64,000 nt of DNA, taken from assembly GCF_028858725.1 (NCBI RefSeq), contig NC_084790.1, positions 85,809,506-85,873,505 on the forward strand. Reading direction: 5' to 3'. Below the pieces are notes generated by a model. It ran no database searches. It worked only from the letters and a program-made list of their open reading frames with translations, and was not told the DNA's origin. The DNA is from Colius striatus (lineage: Eukaryota; Chordata; Aves; Coliiformes; Coliidae). A program made the translations under genes and the position numbers. Shown in pieces: positions 11,085 to 23,860 of this stretch. Every line of letters begins with the position of its first letter. Position 1 is the first letter of the stretch.

Positions 11085-12664
11085 AACAGGATGGCCAGGA
11101 CAGCAGAGGACTTGCCCTGGGTGGAAGAGGAAGAGGTTAAAGACTTGTTGGTCAAGCCTAAGGCTCGGAAGTCAATGGGTGCTGATGGGATGCATCCTAG
11201 AGTGCTGAGAGAGCTGCTGATGTGATTGCTAAGCCTCTCTCCATCATTCTTGGACAATCATGGAGGACAGCGAGGTACCTGAGGACTGCAGAAAGGCCAA
11301 TGTCACTGCAGGCTGCAAAAGGGGCAGGAAGGACGACCCAGGAAACTCCAGGCCGGTCACCCTCACCTCCATCCTTGGAAAGGTGATGGAACATCTCATC
11401 CTGAATGTTGTCACTGAATATATGAAGGAAAAGATGGTTATCAGGGGGAGTCAACATGGATTCACCAAGGGGAAATCCTGTTTGACCAACCTGATGCCTT
11501 CTATGAGTGCATAACTGGCTGGATGGATGAGGGGAGAGCAGGGGATGTCATCTGCCTTGACTCCAGCAAGGCTTTGGACACTGTCTCCCACAACATCAGA
11601 AAGCTCAGGCCATGTGGCTGGGATGAGTGGAGGTGAGGTGAATGGAGAGCCCAGAGGGTGCTGATCAATGGCACAGAGTTGAGTTGGAGGCCTGTGGCCA
11701 GTGAAGTTCCACAGGGATGGGTTCTGGGGCTAGTCTGGTTCAACATCTTCATCAACCACCTGGGTGAGGGCACAGAGGGACCCTCAGCAAGTTCCCTGCT
11801 GGCACCAAACTGGGAGCACTGGCTGATTCCCCAGAGGCTGTGCTGCCATTCAGTGAGAGCTGGGCAGGCTGAGAGTTGGGCACAGAGGAACCTGCTGAGG
11901 TTCAACAAGGGCAAGGGCAGAGTCCTGCATCTGGGGATGAACAACCCCTGCTGGGGGTGACCTGCTGGAGAGCAGCTCTGCAGAGAGAGACCTGGCAGTG
12001 CTGGCTGATAATAAACTGCCCATGAGCAGCAGCGTGCCCTCATGGGCAAGAAGCCAATGGCAGCCTGGGAGCATCCGGCAGAGTGTGGGCAGCAGGTGGA
12101 GGGAGGTTCTGCTCCCCCTCTGCTCTGCCATATCTGCTGAGGCCTCATCTGGAGTCCTGTGTCCAGTTGTGGGCTCCCCAGCTCCACAGGGACAGGGAAC
12201 TGCTGCAGAGAGGCCAGTGCAGGGCCAGCAAGATGCTCAGGGCACTGGAGCATCTTCCTTATGAGGAAAGGCTGTGGTACCTGGGGCTGTTTAGTCTGGA
12301 GAAGAGGAGCCTGAGGGAGGAGCTTATTAACATTTATAAATATCTCACTGGTGGGTGTCAGGAGGTTGGGACAGCACTTTTTTCTATAGTAGCCAGCAAC
12401 AGGACAAGGGGTGATGGGATGAAGCTGGAACACAAACAGTTCTATTTAAATATAAGGACAAACTGTTTGAGTGTTTGAGTGAGGGAGCCCTGGCCCAGGC
12501 TGCCCAGGGAGGGTGTGGAGGCTCCTTCCTTGGAGGGCTTCAAGACCCACCTGGACATGTTCCTGTGTGACCTGATCTAGGTGGGAGCTGCTTCTGCAGG
12601 GGGGTTGGACTGGATGAGCTCTGAAGGTCCCTTCCAACCCCGCCATTCTATGATTCCATGATTA
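11085..12664 (+). mobile_element. CR1 LINE, 5'-truncated, with dead reverse transcriptase
   Basis: The longest CR1 in the window, about 1.6 kb. The part at 11260-11514 encodes a recognisable CR1 reverse-transcriptase block (GNSRPVTLTSILGKVME, then SQHGFTKGKSCLTNL). After that the frame shifts and stops. Where the catalytic FADD box is expected (11792-11803) the sequence reads FPAG, so the enzyme is inactive. The element ends in the typical CR1 octamer-like tail (ATTCTATGATTCCATGATTA) at about 12645-12664. The left boundary is approximate. Confidence 0.92.
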
Positions 12665-15600
12665 TCACTCGTGTCTCATCTGCTTCCATCTAGAAAGAGC
12701 ATAGCCATGGTGATCATCAGGGGATCTCCTGGATCCAAGCTCTGACAGCCCCAGACTGCACCCTCACAGGACATAAACTGAGACACTAATGAGACTCTGT
12801 TCCATGCTGCTGTCGTGGGACCTTCTCATTTCTAAGAAATGCTTTGCCTGAGATCATCCACATCTTCTGGTGACACCCACTGTGGGTAAACCAGGCTCCC
12901 CTTCAAGTGAATCCACGCTTCAGGATGGTGTCCTCTGCCCAGTCAGAACCCCAGGTGCCTGGTAAGGATAACTGCTCCTCTAGATGGTGCAGTTATTTGC
13001 CTCCAAATGAGCTGAAATCAAAATCACATTTTCTAACTCTCTAGCAATGCCCAGTAATGTATTCCTGCAACATCCTAGAAATCAGAAGGCTTTAAAAAAC
13101 CCACCAAAAAAACCCTTAGAGAGCTTGCCAGGGCTCCTTGCTCAAACATGGCTGAATAAATCAGTTGTAAATTATCTGCCCGTGCTGCCTCCTGGGAAGA
13201 CTCAACAAAGTGGAGATGGCCCCATAACCCGACTGTGTGGGGAATTAGCATGAAAAATACTCCTCCTCTCATCGCTCTGGACTGCGATGTGTGTCTGGGG
13301 CAGAGCTGCCTCCTGCTTCACAATAGCTGCAGCAAGCATCAGCCACCAAAGCCATTTCAATATTTTCCCTCTGGGAAATCACACTGATCCTCATAGCTGG
13401 TTCTTTTTTTTTTCCCCTACTTAAATAATATGCTGACTGTTACCAGCTGGAAATGGGTTGATTTTTGTGTTTGCAGCAGCATTTTCCTTCTGGTTGTTGC
13501 TTGGTTGCTTAAGGAGAAAAAGGCTGAGGCTTGCTCCCCACCAGGAAACTGCCCCAGGACCATGCACACAGGCTGTGCCTGGGAGAACGTGGTGTATGGG
13601 AATGTGTGTGTGATCATGTGTGAGTCTGGAGGGCCTCGTTGCAGGGCTCATCCCAAGCCTGCTGAACCAGCCCCACCGAGCTCCTCCCAGCAGCTGGGAA
13701 ATCTGGAAACTGCTGGAGTTTCAGTGTTGCTTTCCCCTGCTAATAATGAAGTGGGTAATTAGGCAGAACAGTGGCGCATCCATGCTGATTCTTTAAAGCC
13801 CCGTGGGTGTGAAAACGAGCTGTATTTCCCCCCCTTCCCCCGCCCTGGTGCATCCTGGCTGGGACCTCCCCCACTCCCTCACTCCTCAGTGTGAGTGATG
13901 CTTTGGGGCTGGGGAGGTGCCATGGCAACACCTCAGACAGGAGCTGGTTGGGTATGAATTTATATGCACACACCAATTAAAATGTAAGCAGCCTTTGAAG
14001 CGAAGAGCGAGCGGAGCCCGTGGAGCAGCACCCACCATTTGTCACTGGCGTGTCAGAGCTCTGAAGGGACGTCTCTGTGCTGGTGGCTGCCTGTTTCTGT
14101 GGCTCCTCCATCCCTGCCTTAGAGACTCTGAGAAACTTTGGCTGCTCCATCATCTGCAGCAAAGTGCTGATGGGGCTTCTCCCTGCTTTGGGAAGGGCTG
14201 AGCTCTCTGTTAAGCACCTCAGTATTTCCCACCCCAAAACCAACACTGCTGGTTTTTGCTGCAGTGTTGATCCAGGAGGGGTTCTCTTGGATTTCTGCCT
14301 TAACACGAACGGCTGGAGTGGTTTCCTAAACGTGGATTATGGAGAGGAGTTATCAGAGCATTGAGGTGCTTCCCAAGGCCCCACCATGAGCAGAAAGTGC
14401 AGACTGCAGTGCAAAGCTCTCCATTCCTGGCTGCCACCTCCTCGTGCTCCCCAGAGCTCTTGCCTTGCAAATCCCTTTCAGAGGAGTCGTACTTTTTGCT
14501 CACTGACTTGCCAAGCTCCATGTTAAACCCATTTGACCTCACCTTTGCCCTTTAGCTTGGCAAGTCTGGATCTCTCTGCCCTAACAGAAAACTGTCTCCC
14601 ACCATCCTACCTAAACCCAGCCATGGCTGGGGAAAACCTCTTGCCCTTGTTCCTGCTCCTGGAAGCTGCTTGACAGAAGCTCTAGCCCCTCATTTCACCT
14701 TCTCTAAGCTAGTCCTGCTCTCCTTCTCTATCCCAACACCTCCTTGGCCAGGGATGATGCTGCCAGAAGTTGGCAGGAATCTGCCCTTTGCCTCACAGGG
14801 TTTGGTGTCACCATTTGTAGGGACAAACATTCCAGACTCAACTGGATGCCAGGCTACAAGTGTGATGAAGCATCTACCAGCATTGTACAGCTAGCAATGG
14901 TTTGCCTCTTCTGGTTTGGGTCCTTCCCTGAGCACATGGGATGTGCATTTTCTGTGATTCTGGGTTTTTGTCCATGTTTGGACACTTCTGGTTATGGTTG
15001 CCTGTGACTTTGAGGTGTCTGTGCCCACCAGCAGGGAAGAAATGGGAAACTTCAGTGTCCTCATGGCTTCCCATCTCCAAATCCCATGCAGATGCTGCTG
15101 CCAGAGCCCTTCCCCACATGAAACCACGTCCACTTGTGTTTCTCACACCAGCATTTCAGATTTGATCCCTTGCATGGGTTTTCTTTCAGCCCCCTGACCA
15201 CATTATATATTAACCTTGGGAAGCTCACCTGGAAATGGAGAACATAGGAGAAGTGCTCTGCAAACCACCATCAGAAGCATCAGAAAACACGTTAAAACAG
15301 CCTTTTGTTGAAGGCTGGGAGCACACAGTGGAGGGGTGGTGGAGAATGCAGAGCTGCTGGGCTTTGTGGGGCCGACATTTGGGGCAGATCAAGATGAAAC
15401 TGCAGGTTTTTGGAGGCTTTGCCCAGATTACTGCTTCTTTTGATGGCTTTTTCAACAGTTCCTTTCGTCTGCCTTTGGTTGGGATGTTTTCACTGTGCCT
15501 TGCATGAAGAAGGAGAATCCATGCAGGGAAGTCTTTCCTTGGTGACTGAGGAAAACAACATTCTATACCTCTTGAAAGCACAAAGAGCATGGAGAGGGGT

Positions 15601-18600
15601 GACAGAGGGAACGTGATGGTCTGGGCAGCACCTCTTAACCTTTCTGGTTGACCTCCAGTAAGGAGGCTATACAAAAGCTCTACCAAACTCTCACCCCAAA
15701 AGCACCAGTGAGGGAAGGGGCTGAAATGCTGGTTCTGCCCTGCACCCATGTCAGGGGGATGATGGAAAGCACCTGGGTGGTGGTGGCAGCACTGGCTGCA
15801 GGGGGATTCTTGCAAAGGTGTTTCAGAGGTGGTGAATCATAACACAGAATCCTGTGTTCTGGACTCTGATGCAGGCAAGTAAGTCCCCAGTGACCAGAGA
15901 AAGGGTGCTTGGAGGACTCCAGCCCAAACATTCCATTTTTCAATGATGGGATGCACCATTGCACCAATCTTCACACAGGTCCAGCCCCTGAAGGGTCTTT
16001 TCTGCCTGGTTGTGGCCCTCAGATCCTCTATATTTTCATGCAAAAGCATGTCCTGGTCTTCCAGATCCTCAGCCCCCCTGGTTCTCTGGTTCCATACACA
16101 TACCCAGAGCAGCCATCTGAAATCTGGTCTGCATATTCAAGAGATTTCTTCATTCTTCTAAAGCCTTGATTATTTTGCTCTGGCTGCTCTTGCTGAGCTT
16201 TTGAGTGGGTCACTTATCTGAATTAGCTTGATTAATGACAGAGCCCAGACACCAAGCTCCTCAGCCTCTTCAAGCGATCTTTTCCATGGAGCATTTACAG
16301 TGTTTCATTCTCTTTTGCTGCAGACAAGCTTTTCTCTCAGCTGTTAGATGGGAGCACACAGGCTACAGGTACATAGACAATGTTCAAGTAGGTCAAGGAG
16401 TTCCTCAGCTGATGAGAACATTTCCCTGGCTGAACATAGGAAATTACAGACTAATCTGTTGCAGGTGTTGAGGTCTCCTCAGGTCTGGAATCCTGCAGCA
16501 CCTTCTTCCTTCTCCTCCATGTGCCTTGTCATTGACAGTGTACAGCAATGCCAAGGTCTGATGCTTGGTGTCTCCTGTGCCTTCTGCAGGTTGCCCTGCC
16601 TTTTCGGCTGGGGTTTACAGCTTCCTTTTTCTTTCCCTCTGTTGCAGCATGACCTTCAGCACCAATTTTCCTGCACTGTCCTGCCCTCCCTCCCCAGCCT
16701 GTGCCTGTGTCATGACAGGGCAGGTTTGCAGAAAGTCTTTTGGTGCCAACCAGGTCTTTGGTGGAGGGAAGAACTTGGGCTGAGCTGGCTTGACTCCACG
16801 TGCTGGTGTTGAGTATCATTCAGGTGGGAGTTTTCAAGCAAAAGAAGGCTGTTCCTTGTGTGGGGCTGCAGGAGAGGGGGGTCATGCCCTTGGGTTGAGG
16901 TGCACCTCTGCATGGAGCTGTAGCCACCTTGATCTTCTCAAGACGAGAACTGAAGCAGAGGCTAGAAACTATGTGAGGCAGCTGATCCAGAGCCTCCTTG
17001 AGTTCAAATGTAACCACTCCTGGCCTCTGAGCTCATACTAGCCGTTGCAGAAAGGCAGCTGCAGGAGTAAAGCCCTCTGGGTGTGTGTGAGGAGCAGGGG
17101 TGGTCAGTGCTGGAGGGTGGGCTTCCAGAACTGCTCTGGAGCTGGGATGGAGACTGGGGCATGAGGAGCTACTGTGCACACTGCCGCAGTTCATCTCAGG
17201 GGAGATAAATCACCCTGGAAAACATTCTCCTTTGTTATGATAAGTCTGTTATTTCACCCAGCACTGATAGTGGAGAATCTTTTCTCCACCCAGCCATCCA
17301 TTATTGAATTGCTGCACAAGGGAGCCACGTGAATCCTCCTCATGGCCACCATGGCTCAGCCCAGAGCGGGTTTTTCTGCTGGCTTGGCAAAGATCAAGCA
17401 TCATCTGCTGCTGCTACCTTGACCAGCCCCTGCTTGCTTCTTCCTTTGGTAGAACATGTCTGGCAGCTGACGTCTTCTCCAGTCCAAAGGCACCAGTTGG
17501 CACCAGTGGCCATGCTGGTTATTCTGGCTTTATTCTTCAGCTGGAAATGTCTTTCTTGTCTTGGAGGCTTGGGAGGACCAGGGACGTCAAATCAACACTG
17601 GAAACCCCTTCAAAGCTCTGCATAGCTGTGTGATCTGGGGCTAATGCTTCTTTCAACTCATATAAAGTTGCTCTGGTCCCTCTCCTGGTGATGAATCACA
17701 GTGTGCATCACAAAACAGATGTCCTGGTGCAATCACATAGTCCTTGTCATTTCTTGGGGATCACCAAGAGGGAAAATGCAGGCATGAAAGGCACAGGTTG
17801 AGGAGTGGAGCCCTAAGCTCTGCTTTCCACCAAACCATAATGAAACCTTGGCCTGTAACCACCTAAGAAAGGAGAGGGTGGGAGAAATGGTCCACAAAGC
17901 CCCACCAACAGCTGCCACTGTTCCAGGCAGCAGTGACATTCTGGGGATAGGCAAAGCTGGCTGGCTCAGTCCAGGCACTAAAGCAGTGACTGCAGCCCAC
18001 TCGGAGAAAGCAGCAGAGAAATGTGTGCAGGGGGAGCCAACAGCTGCCTCCTTGTCCCTTTTGTACAGCTCCAGCAAAATCCAGCTCTGGAGACCTGGGA
18101 GGAAGGAGGTGATGTGGGCAGCTGGGGTCCCCCGGCTATCCTGCCCTGCCCTGTGTTCTATGCCCAATCTCGAGGCTCAAGCTGTGTCTGCACTCCTCCA
18201 GCAATGAACAAGACTTGCCAGCCCGGTCCAGCACCAGAGGAGAGCAAGCTCACAGCTCTGTCACCATTAGCACCTCATGGGCAGCCAAATTTCCCTGTGC
18301 TGCTGGTGACCTGGAGGCACACTGGAAGCAGCAGGGTCTCAGTGGGCAGCTGGTTTACATCTTCTCAGCTTGTGCGGGGAAGAGACCAGCTCTGCATGGC
18401 TGCCTACCTTGTCCTGATGAACTCCCAGCTAAAAGCCTCCAGAAAAGGCACAGAAGTATTAATTAACAGCTCAATTCCCAAACTACCTTGAGCACTATCT
18501 CAAATGTGCTCCCTCTGTGACATTACAAACTGCGTTGGGCTGGGAGGCTTCCCTGCAGGAAGGTGGTTGTCAGCTCCTGCTCTTTGGCCTCTTTGCATTC

Positions 18601-21600
18601 CCAGCTTGATTTGAGGTTGAGTTGTAAATTGAAGTCGAACTCCCTATTAAAGGCTAATTCAGTTAAATACTGCTCAGCTTTACTGTGTCATGGGATCTGA
18701 GAGGCTGAGAGGTTAGGCAGTTTGCATCACGTCCAAAACAGCTTTTTAAGCCTGAAACTCCATTTACATTCAGAGCAGCAATGCAGGGGAATGGCCAGTC
18801 TTGGGGGAAAGCAAAAGCCACGCTTGATGGGCATTTGGCTTTGGTCCTTTCTTGCATTGAAATATTCCCCAGACGTTGGGTCTAAGATACAAAGGGTTGG
18901 ATGATGCCTCAGGCGAATTGTTCTAGAAGGAGATAATATCTCCTCTCAGCAGTTTTCCCAACCCAGGCTGCTTAAGGTCATTGGAGAACTTCACTTGCAC
19001 ATGTTCAAACTCCTCCTTCGTTATCATCCATCAAATCCTCCATCCTCGCCTGGCGCCTCTGATACCCACTGCGGCCGGTGCAAAGCCACCCAGCTTAATT
19101 GGGACCTCAGGGAAGCTGTTCCCGTTCTGGAGCCTGCACTGCTTTAATTAATGGATAAAGTACTCCATGAATAAGAAACCCTTGACTAACTCCCACTTTT
19201 ACCATCCCCCCACATGCTTCTCCCTGGTAATTTGGAGCAATGCTTTGTGATGGTCCATGCAGAAGACAACTGCTGCTCGTTTTCTGCAGGATCAGTGTGC
19301 CAATGAGGAGGAACTCAAATGCTGGGAGATGGCAAAACACTTAAACACCCACGTGAGCAGCTGAGTGGTCCTCAGGGTAGCTCCTTGGTTTAAAGCCAAG
19401 CCTGGATCCAAGTGCTGCAAGGGATTTGCCCCAAAGGGTGAGGAAACGGCAGTTTTGAGGTGAAGCTGTTTAATCTGGGATCACCTGCGACGAAAGAAAG
19501 GCGTCTGAGAAGCATAAGGTTTGAAAGAATTCTGCTGGGTTTCTTTCTTGAGGCAGGGTTTCAGTTCTGGGGACAAAATGCAATCAGGAATGCAGCTGAT
19601 CCAGGTACTGGCATCCAGAACGGGCTCGCAGTGCCTTCCCACTGTGCCTGGATTCTCCCTGGTAGCCCCAGCTAAACCAGCAGCACCAGACAGTGTGGGC
19701 AGGCAGAGACTGTGCTTTTAATTAGGTTAAATTAAATTTATGACTGATCCTTTATTAATGGTGGAGAAGCCAGGACAAACAGTTTGTGTGGGGAGCAGGG
19801 GTGCGGGGAAGGATGCTGGGCAGGGACAGGGAGGTGATGCCCTGGTGTGTGGAAGCTCCTTCTGTAGGAGCACACTGGTGTCAGCGCTAACTGCTCATGA
19901 CAAAGTGACACAAGAGTGGGGCAGAAACTGGGAAGCACTGTGGCAAAATCTGGGTTCTTGTTCCTGAGGATTTACGAAGGTGGCTGCCTGTGACATGAGA
20001 GAGGCTTCATCTTTTTCTCTTTGCCTTGGCAGTTTTGGGTCAGTTTAATAAGACAGAAGACAAAAGGAAACACCTTTCAAGGAAGCTGATGCCACATTGG
20101 TGACAGTTTGGGAAATCACAAGCTTTGCTCATGAGCAGTTGTGCTGCTGGTGAGATGGAAAAAGCAGGCTGGGATGCCTCGCAGTCGTCACTGTTCTTGC
20201 CCTGGATTGGTGAGTGGATGCTCTGACACCAGCGTTAAATCAAAGGTGACGTGGGAAGATGGAGGAAGAAGTGAATAAAGAGTGTTGTTCCAGGATGCAA
20301 GGAGGGTGCTGAGACCTGGGTGCAGTGGTGATAGAGCAAGGGAAAGAGGGGAGAGAAGCAGAGACGGGCTCTGCAGGCACAAGGAACAAACCTTTTCAGT
20401 AAATCAAAAGCAAACTTGCTGCTGACACCGCTTTCATCACATGGACTCTTCCCTAGGAGCTCAATGTCTGGCCCCACATCTGCTCAGCCACTGGCTGCTC
20501 CATGCTATCCTCTGCCACGTTGCCCAGCCCTGGATTGAGGGGACCTCCAAATACCTCTGACCCTTCCTCCTCCATTTAATTCTCCATTCCTTGCAGGAGC
20601 TGTGGGCAAGACTTCACTCGTGCCTGACCAGCCTCATATTTCGATGTTTCCTCCTTTGAAGCACTGCCAGTGTGATGAATCAGGCTCTGTCAGGAGCTAT
20701 TTCCTTAGAGGACAACTCTGTCTTGGCTGGTGTTCTGATGTCCAGCAATGGTCTGTTGCTGCTGTGGGCAGGGTGAGATGGGCAAACAGGCAGCGCTGGG
20801 TGCAGCCAGCTTTGCTACACCACAATGAACCCAAGCCAGGGCTACAGTAGATGCTCACTCCTTCTAAGAGGTAGGGACTCAAAGCCTTGACAAAGTGGAG
20901 AAAGGTGTTCCTTTTTGATGTCCTTAGTTGCAGTGGGAAGGAGAAGGGTGCTGTGCACCTTGGAGGACCATGGTGTGGTGGGTGCAGGCATGGAGGGCTG
21001 CTTCACTCTGCTGATATATCCCCACCAGCCAAGGACTTGCTGGCCCAGCTGCTTTGTAGACACCGACATTGAAGTATCTGTTTCATTTATAACACTTTGG
21101 GGTGAAACTGGAGCGTGGATGGGGGAGCCAACAGCATGTGTGGTGACTTAGAGTGGTTTCATTTCCACAGCTCAACACTCACAGCACCTAGCTGTCCTGC
21201 TGTGTTTAATTTCCACTTGTGTGTGTGTGTGTGTGTAGGTGAATGCTACTCTGGGGCAATTGACCACACATTATTGTCACACACTCTGCCAGGGAACTCA
21301 TCTTTTCCCACCAGCATCCAGTGCAGATGCAGACCAATTTCAGTGGAGCAGCCAACGGCTGATGCAGCCAAACATGCTCCAGCAGCACCTCACCGTGTTT
21401 TGACCACCACCAAAGTGCATCCAACGAGCTGTGCCACAGCTCCAAACAGGGAGGAAAAAAGAACATGCATTACTAAATGGCTTTTTCTTTCCCCTGCCCC
21501 AAGCCCCACTGCTGTGTGCAGCGCTGAGTCTGGAAGTATAAACTGACCTTTACGAGGCAAATGCAGTTTGAGCAGGAAACGTGGATGTGGGAGAAGAGCA

Positions 21601-22394
21601 GTGGCCCAGTCATTAACCAGCTGCTCTTGTTTGGGTATCTCTGTATGTCCTTTTTCTGCACAAAAGGTTAGGAATCCAAAGCTTTTTAAATAATTTATAT
21701 TGTTCATTTCTCTCTTTTTGGCCTCAGTTTAGAGAGCTGTTCACTCAGTACAGCTTGGGGCTGAGCTGTTAGCTAAGGCCGGAGCTCTCGGAGGAGTTCT
21801 GGCTGGCTGCTCAGCCAGACCCAAACCCCAGGGCTTTGGGTTTCTCTGCCCTGGTTGAGTGGACTGAGTGGCACCTTGGGTGAGAAGCAGAAGGGAGATA
21901 GTCTCACAGATGCGTTTGCAACCCCAGGATCTGCACAGAGCCAGTCCCTGACCACTCATCAACCTGCTGGAGAGGGAGTCCAGCCTGGACAAGGTCATTC
22001 TGCACAGGCTGCTGGCTATCCTGGCCCTTTAGCACCCACAGCTCCTCTGGCTCTGCTGCACCAGCTTCTCTCAGAAAGCTGAGGTTTGTTTACTCTGTGC
22101 CAATTTATTTCATTTTCAGTTCAAAATACAAAAAGCACGTGGGCTATAGCAACATAATTTGCAGCCTGCTGATTAATAATACAGCTGACGGAATGAAATT
22201 GGGCTGCACGCTGAAAATGCTGAGGAAAGCTGAAATTTGGGAGCAGCGTGTGCACGTGGGGTAGGCAGCCTGCAGCATGGAGGCTGCCCAGGCCAGAAAC
22301 ACTGCTTCCTTTTCTGTTGCCTCAGTCAAAAAACTCCTGAGGCAACTGATGAGGGGGAGACACGTGGGGGCTGGGCTAGGTGGTACTGGAGATC
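12665..22394. other. Long intergenic stretch without recognised genes
   Basis: About 9.7 kb almost free of CR1, unusual next to its flanks. It contains a (TG)n microsatellite at 21218-21236 and AT-rich homeobox-like patches, for instance around 13740-13760 and 19715-19760. Many short open frames occur on both strands, but none has splice sites, protein resemblance or codon bias that I can support. Low repeat content with retained AT-core motifs could mean regulatory sequence under constraint; this is inference. Confidence 0.4.
21218..21236. repeat. (TG)n microsatellite
   Basis: About 9.5 uninterrupted TG dinucleotides. Confidence 0.95.
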
Positions 22395-22890
22395 TCTTCC
22401 CACATAAACGTTGGGGTATTGAAAGGCTGGAAATGGAAAGGTGTCCAGAAACAGACAACAGAGCTGCTGGGAAAGGGACACAAGGGTGATGGGGAGGTGC
22501 TGAGGGTTCTAGGGGTGTTCAGCCTGGAGAGGAGGAGGCTGAGGGGAGACGGGAGCACTCTTGGGCAACTCCCTGACAGGAGGCTGTGGCAGGTGGGGGT
22601 TGATCTCTTCTATCATCCAATAAGTGACAGGACAAGATGAAACAGCCTCAAGTTGCATCAGGAGAGGTTTAAATTGGAGATAGGGAACAATTTTCTCTCC
22701 AAAGGCCTGTCCAGCCCTGTCCCAGGCTGCCCAGGGCAGTGATGCAGTCCCCATCCCTGGAGGGATCCTGAAGCCATGTGTCTGTGGGGCTGAGGGACAT
22801 GGGTTAGTGGTGGCTGTGGCAGTGATGGGGCAATGGTTGGACTCAATGAGCTTAAAGGGCTTTTCCAACCTCAACAATTCATGATTCAGT
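22395..22890 (+). mobile_element. CR1 LINE fragment, older subfamily
   Basis: Forward CR1-like sequence containing 'gttcagcctggagaggagga' and ending with the 'caacaattcatgattcagtg' tail. It is more diverged from the other copies and of the type seen reversed at 46465-47180, 49983-50515 and 58356-59180. Confidence 0.8.
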
Positions 22891-23525
22891 GATAAATTAT
22901 CGTGTTGTTCCTCACAAGCACAAGAAAGCAAGAGTAAGATGGGAAATCTTTAGAATGCAGAGCAACTCCTAACAATATTTCCACCTATGCAGAGAGAAAG
23001 CAACCTACAAGGTGCTGATGAATAAAAGCGTGGTGTGGGTTTGTTGTGGGTCCTGAGATGCTGCCAAAACCCAGCAACTGGCCTCTGGAAACGTGGCCTC
23101 TTTTACACCATTTTATGGAATTAGCTATGAGAAAAGGAGTCTTTATTCTCTGCCTATTGTGTACAGGTCTGCAAAAGCATCAGTGATTCACCCCGGTCTG
23201 TGCTACCTTAGGTCTCTAGTAGAAAACCAACTGACGTTTTACACCTTGTTCCAAGGGCTGACAAAGCATCATGGGCTGTGTCAGAAAAAAAGTGGCATTA
23301 CCTGTGTCAAAAAGGATGCTCTGAACATGCCACATCCAGCGGGCAGTGGCGGTTCTGCAGTGGCTCCTGCCACTCCACTGAGCCCACATCTGGCAGGGTG
23401 TTGCTGAAACTCATTCCTACCATACACACTCAGATCCTGTTTGTTTCAGCAGCTAGCAATTTAACTTCCTAAACACGTTGGAGAAGCCCTGTAATTGCAG
23501 AGAGAACAGTGTTAAACGTACATGT
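22891..23525. other. Unique sequence, nothing recognised
   Basis: A short single-copy interval between two CR1 fragments. No exon, RNA gene or repeat is visible. Confidence 0.5.
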
Positions 23526-23860
23526 ATCACAGAATCACAGACTCACAGAAGGTTAAGGGTTGGACCTAAAAGCTCATCCAGTGCAACCCCGCTGCCAGAG
23601 CAGCACCACCTGTAGCAGGGCACACAGGAACCCATCCAGCTGGATTTGAATGTCTCCAGAGAAGGAGCCTCCACAGCCCATCTGAGCAGCCCCTGCCAGT
23701 GCTCCCTCACCTCAACAGGGAAGAAACTATTCCTTGTGTTTCTTTGGAACCTCTTCTGTTCCGGCTTGTCCCTGTTTCCCCTTGTCCTGTCACTGGCCAT
23801 CACTGAGAACAGCCTGGCTCCATCCTCCTCACACCCACCCTTGACACACTTGTAATAAAA
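23526..23860 (-). mobile_element. CR1 LINE 3' fragment
   Basis: Reversed CR1 tail (cacagaatcacagactcaca) and 3' UTR with the 'gccagagcagcaccacctg' variant, the same subfamily as 31377-31885. Confidence 0.92.

Noticed and set aside
11501..12433. A 310-codon open frame on the - strand
   Set aside because: It is the antisense of a CR1 element. The sense strand carries the CR1 reverse-transcriptase remnant and tail.
15225..15815. A 196-codon open frame on the - strand
   Set aside because: No recognisable motif or exon signals, and overlapping frames on the other strand are similarly long. Treated as chance.
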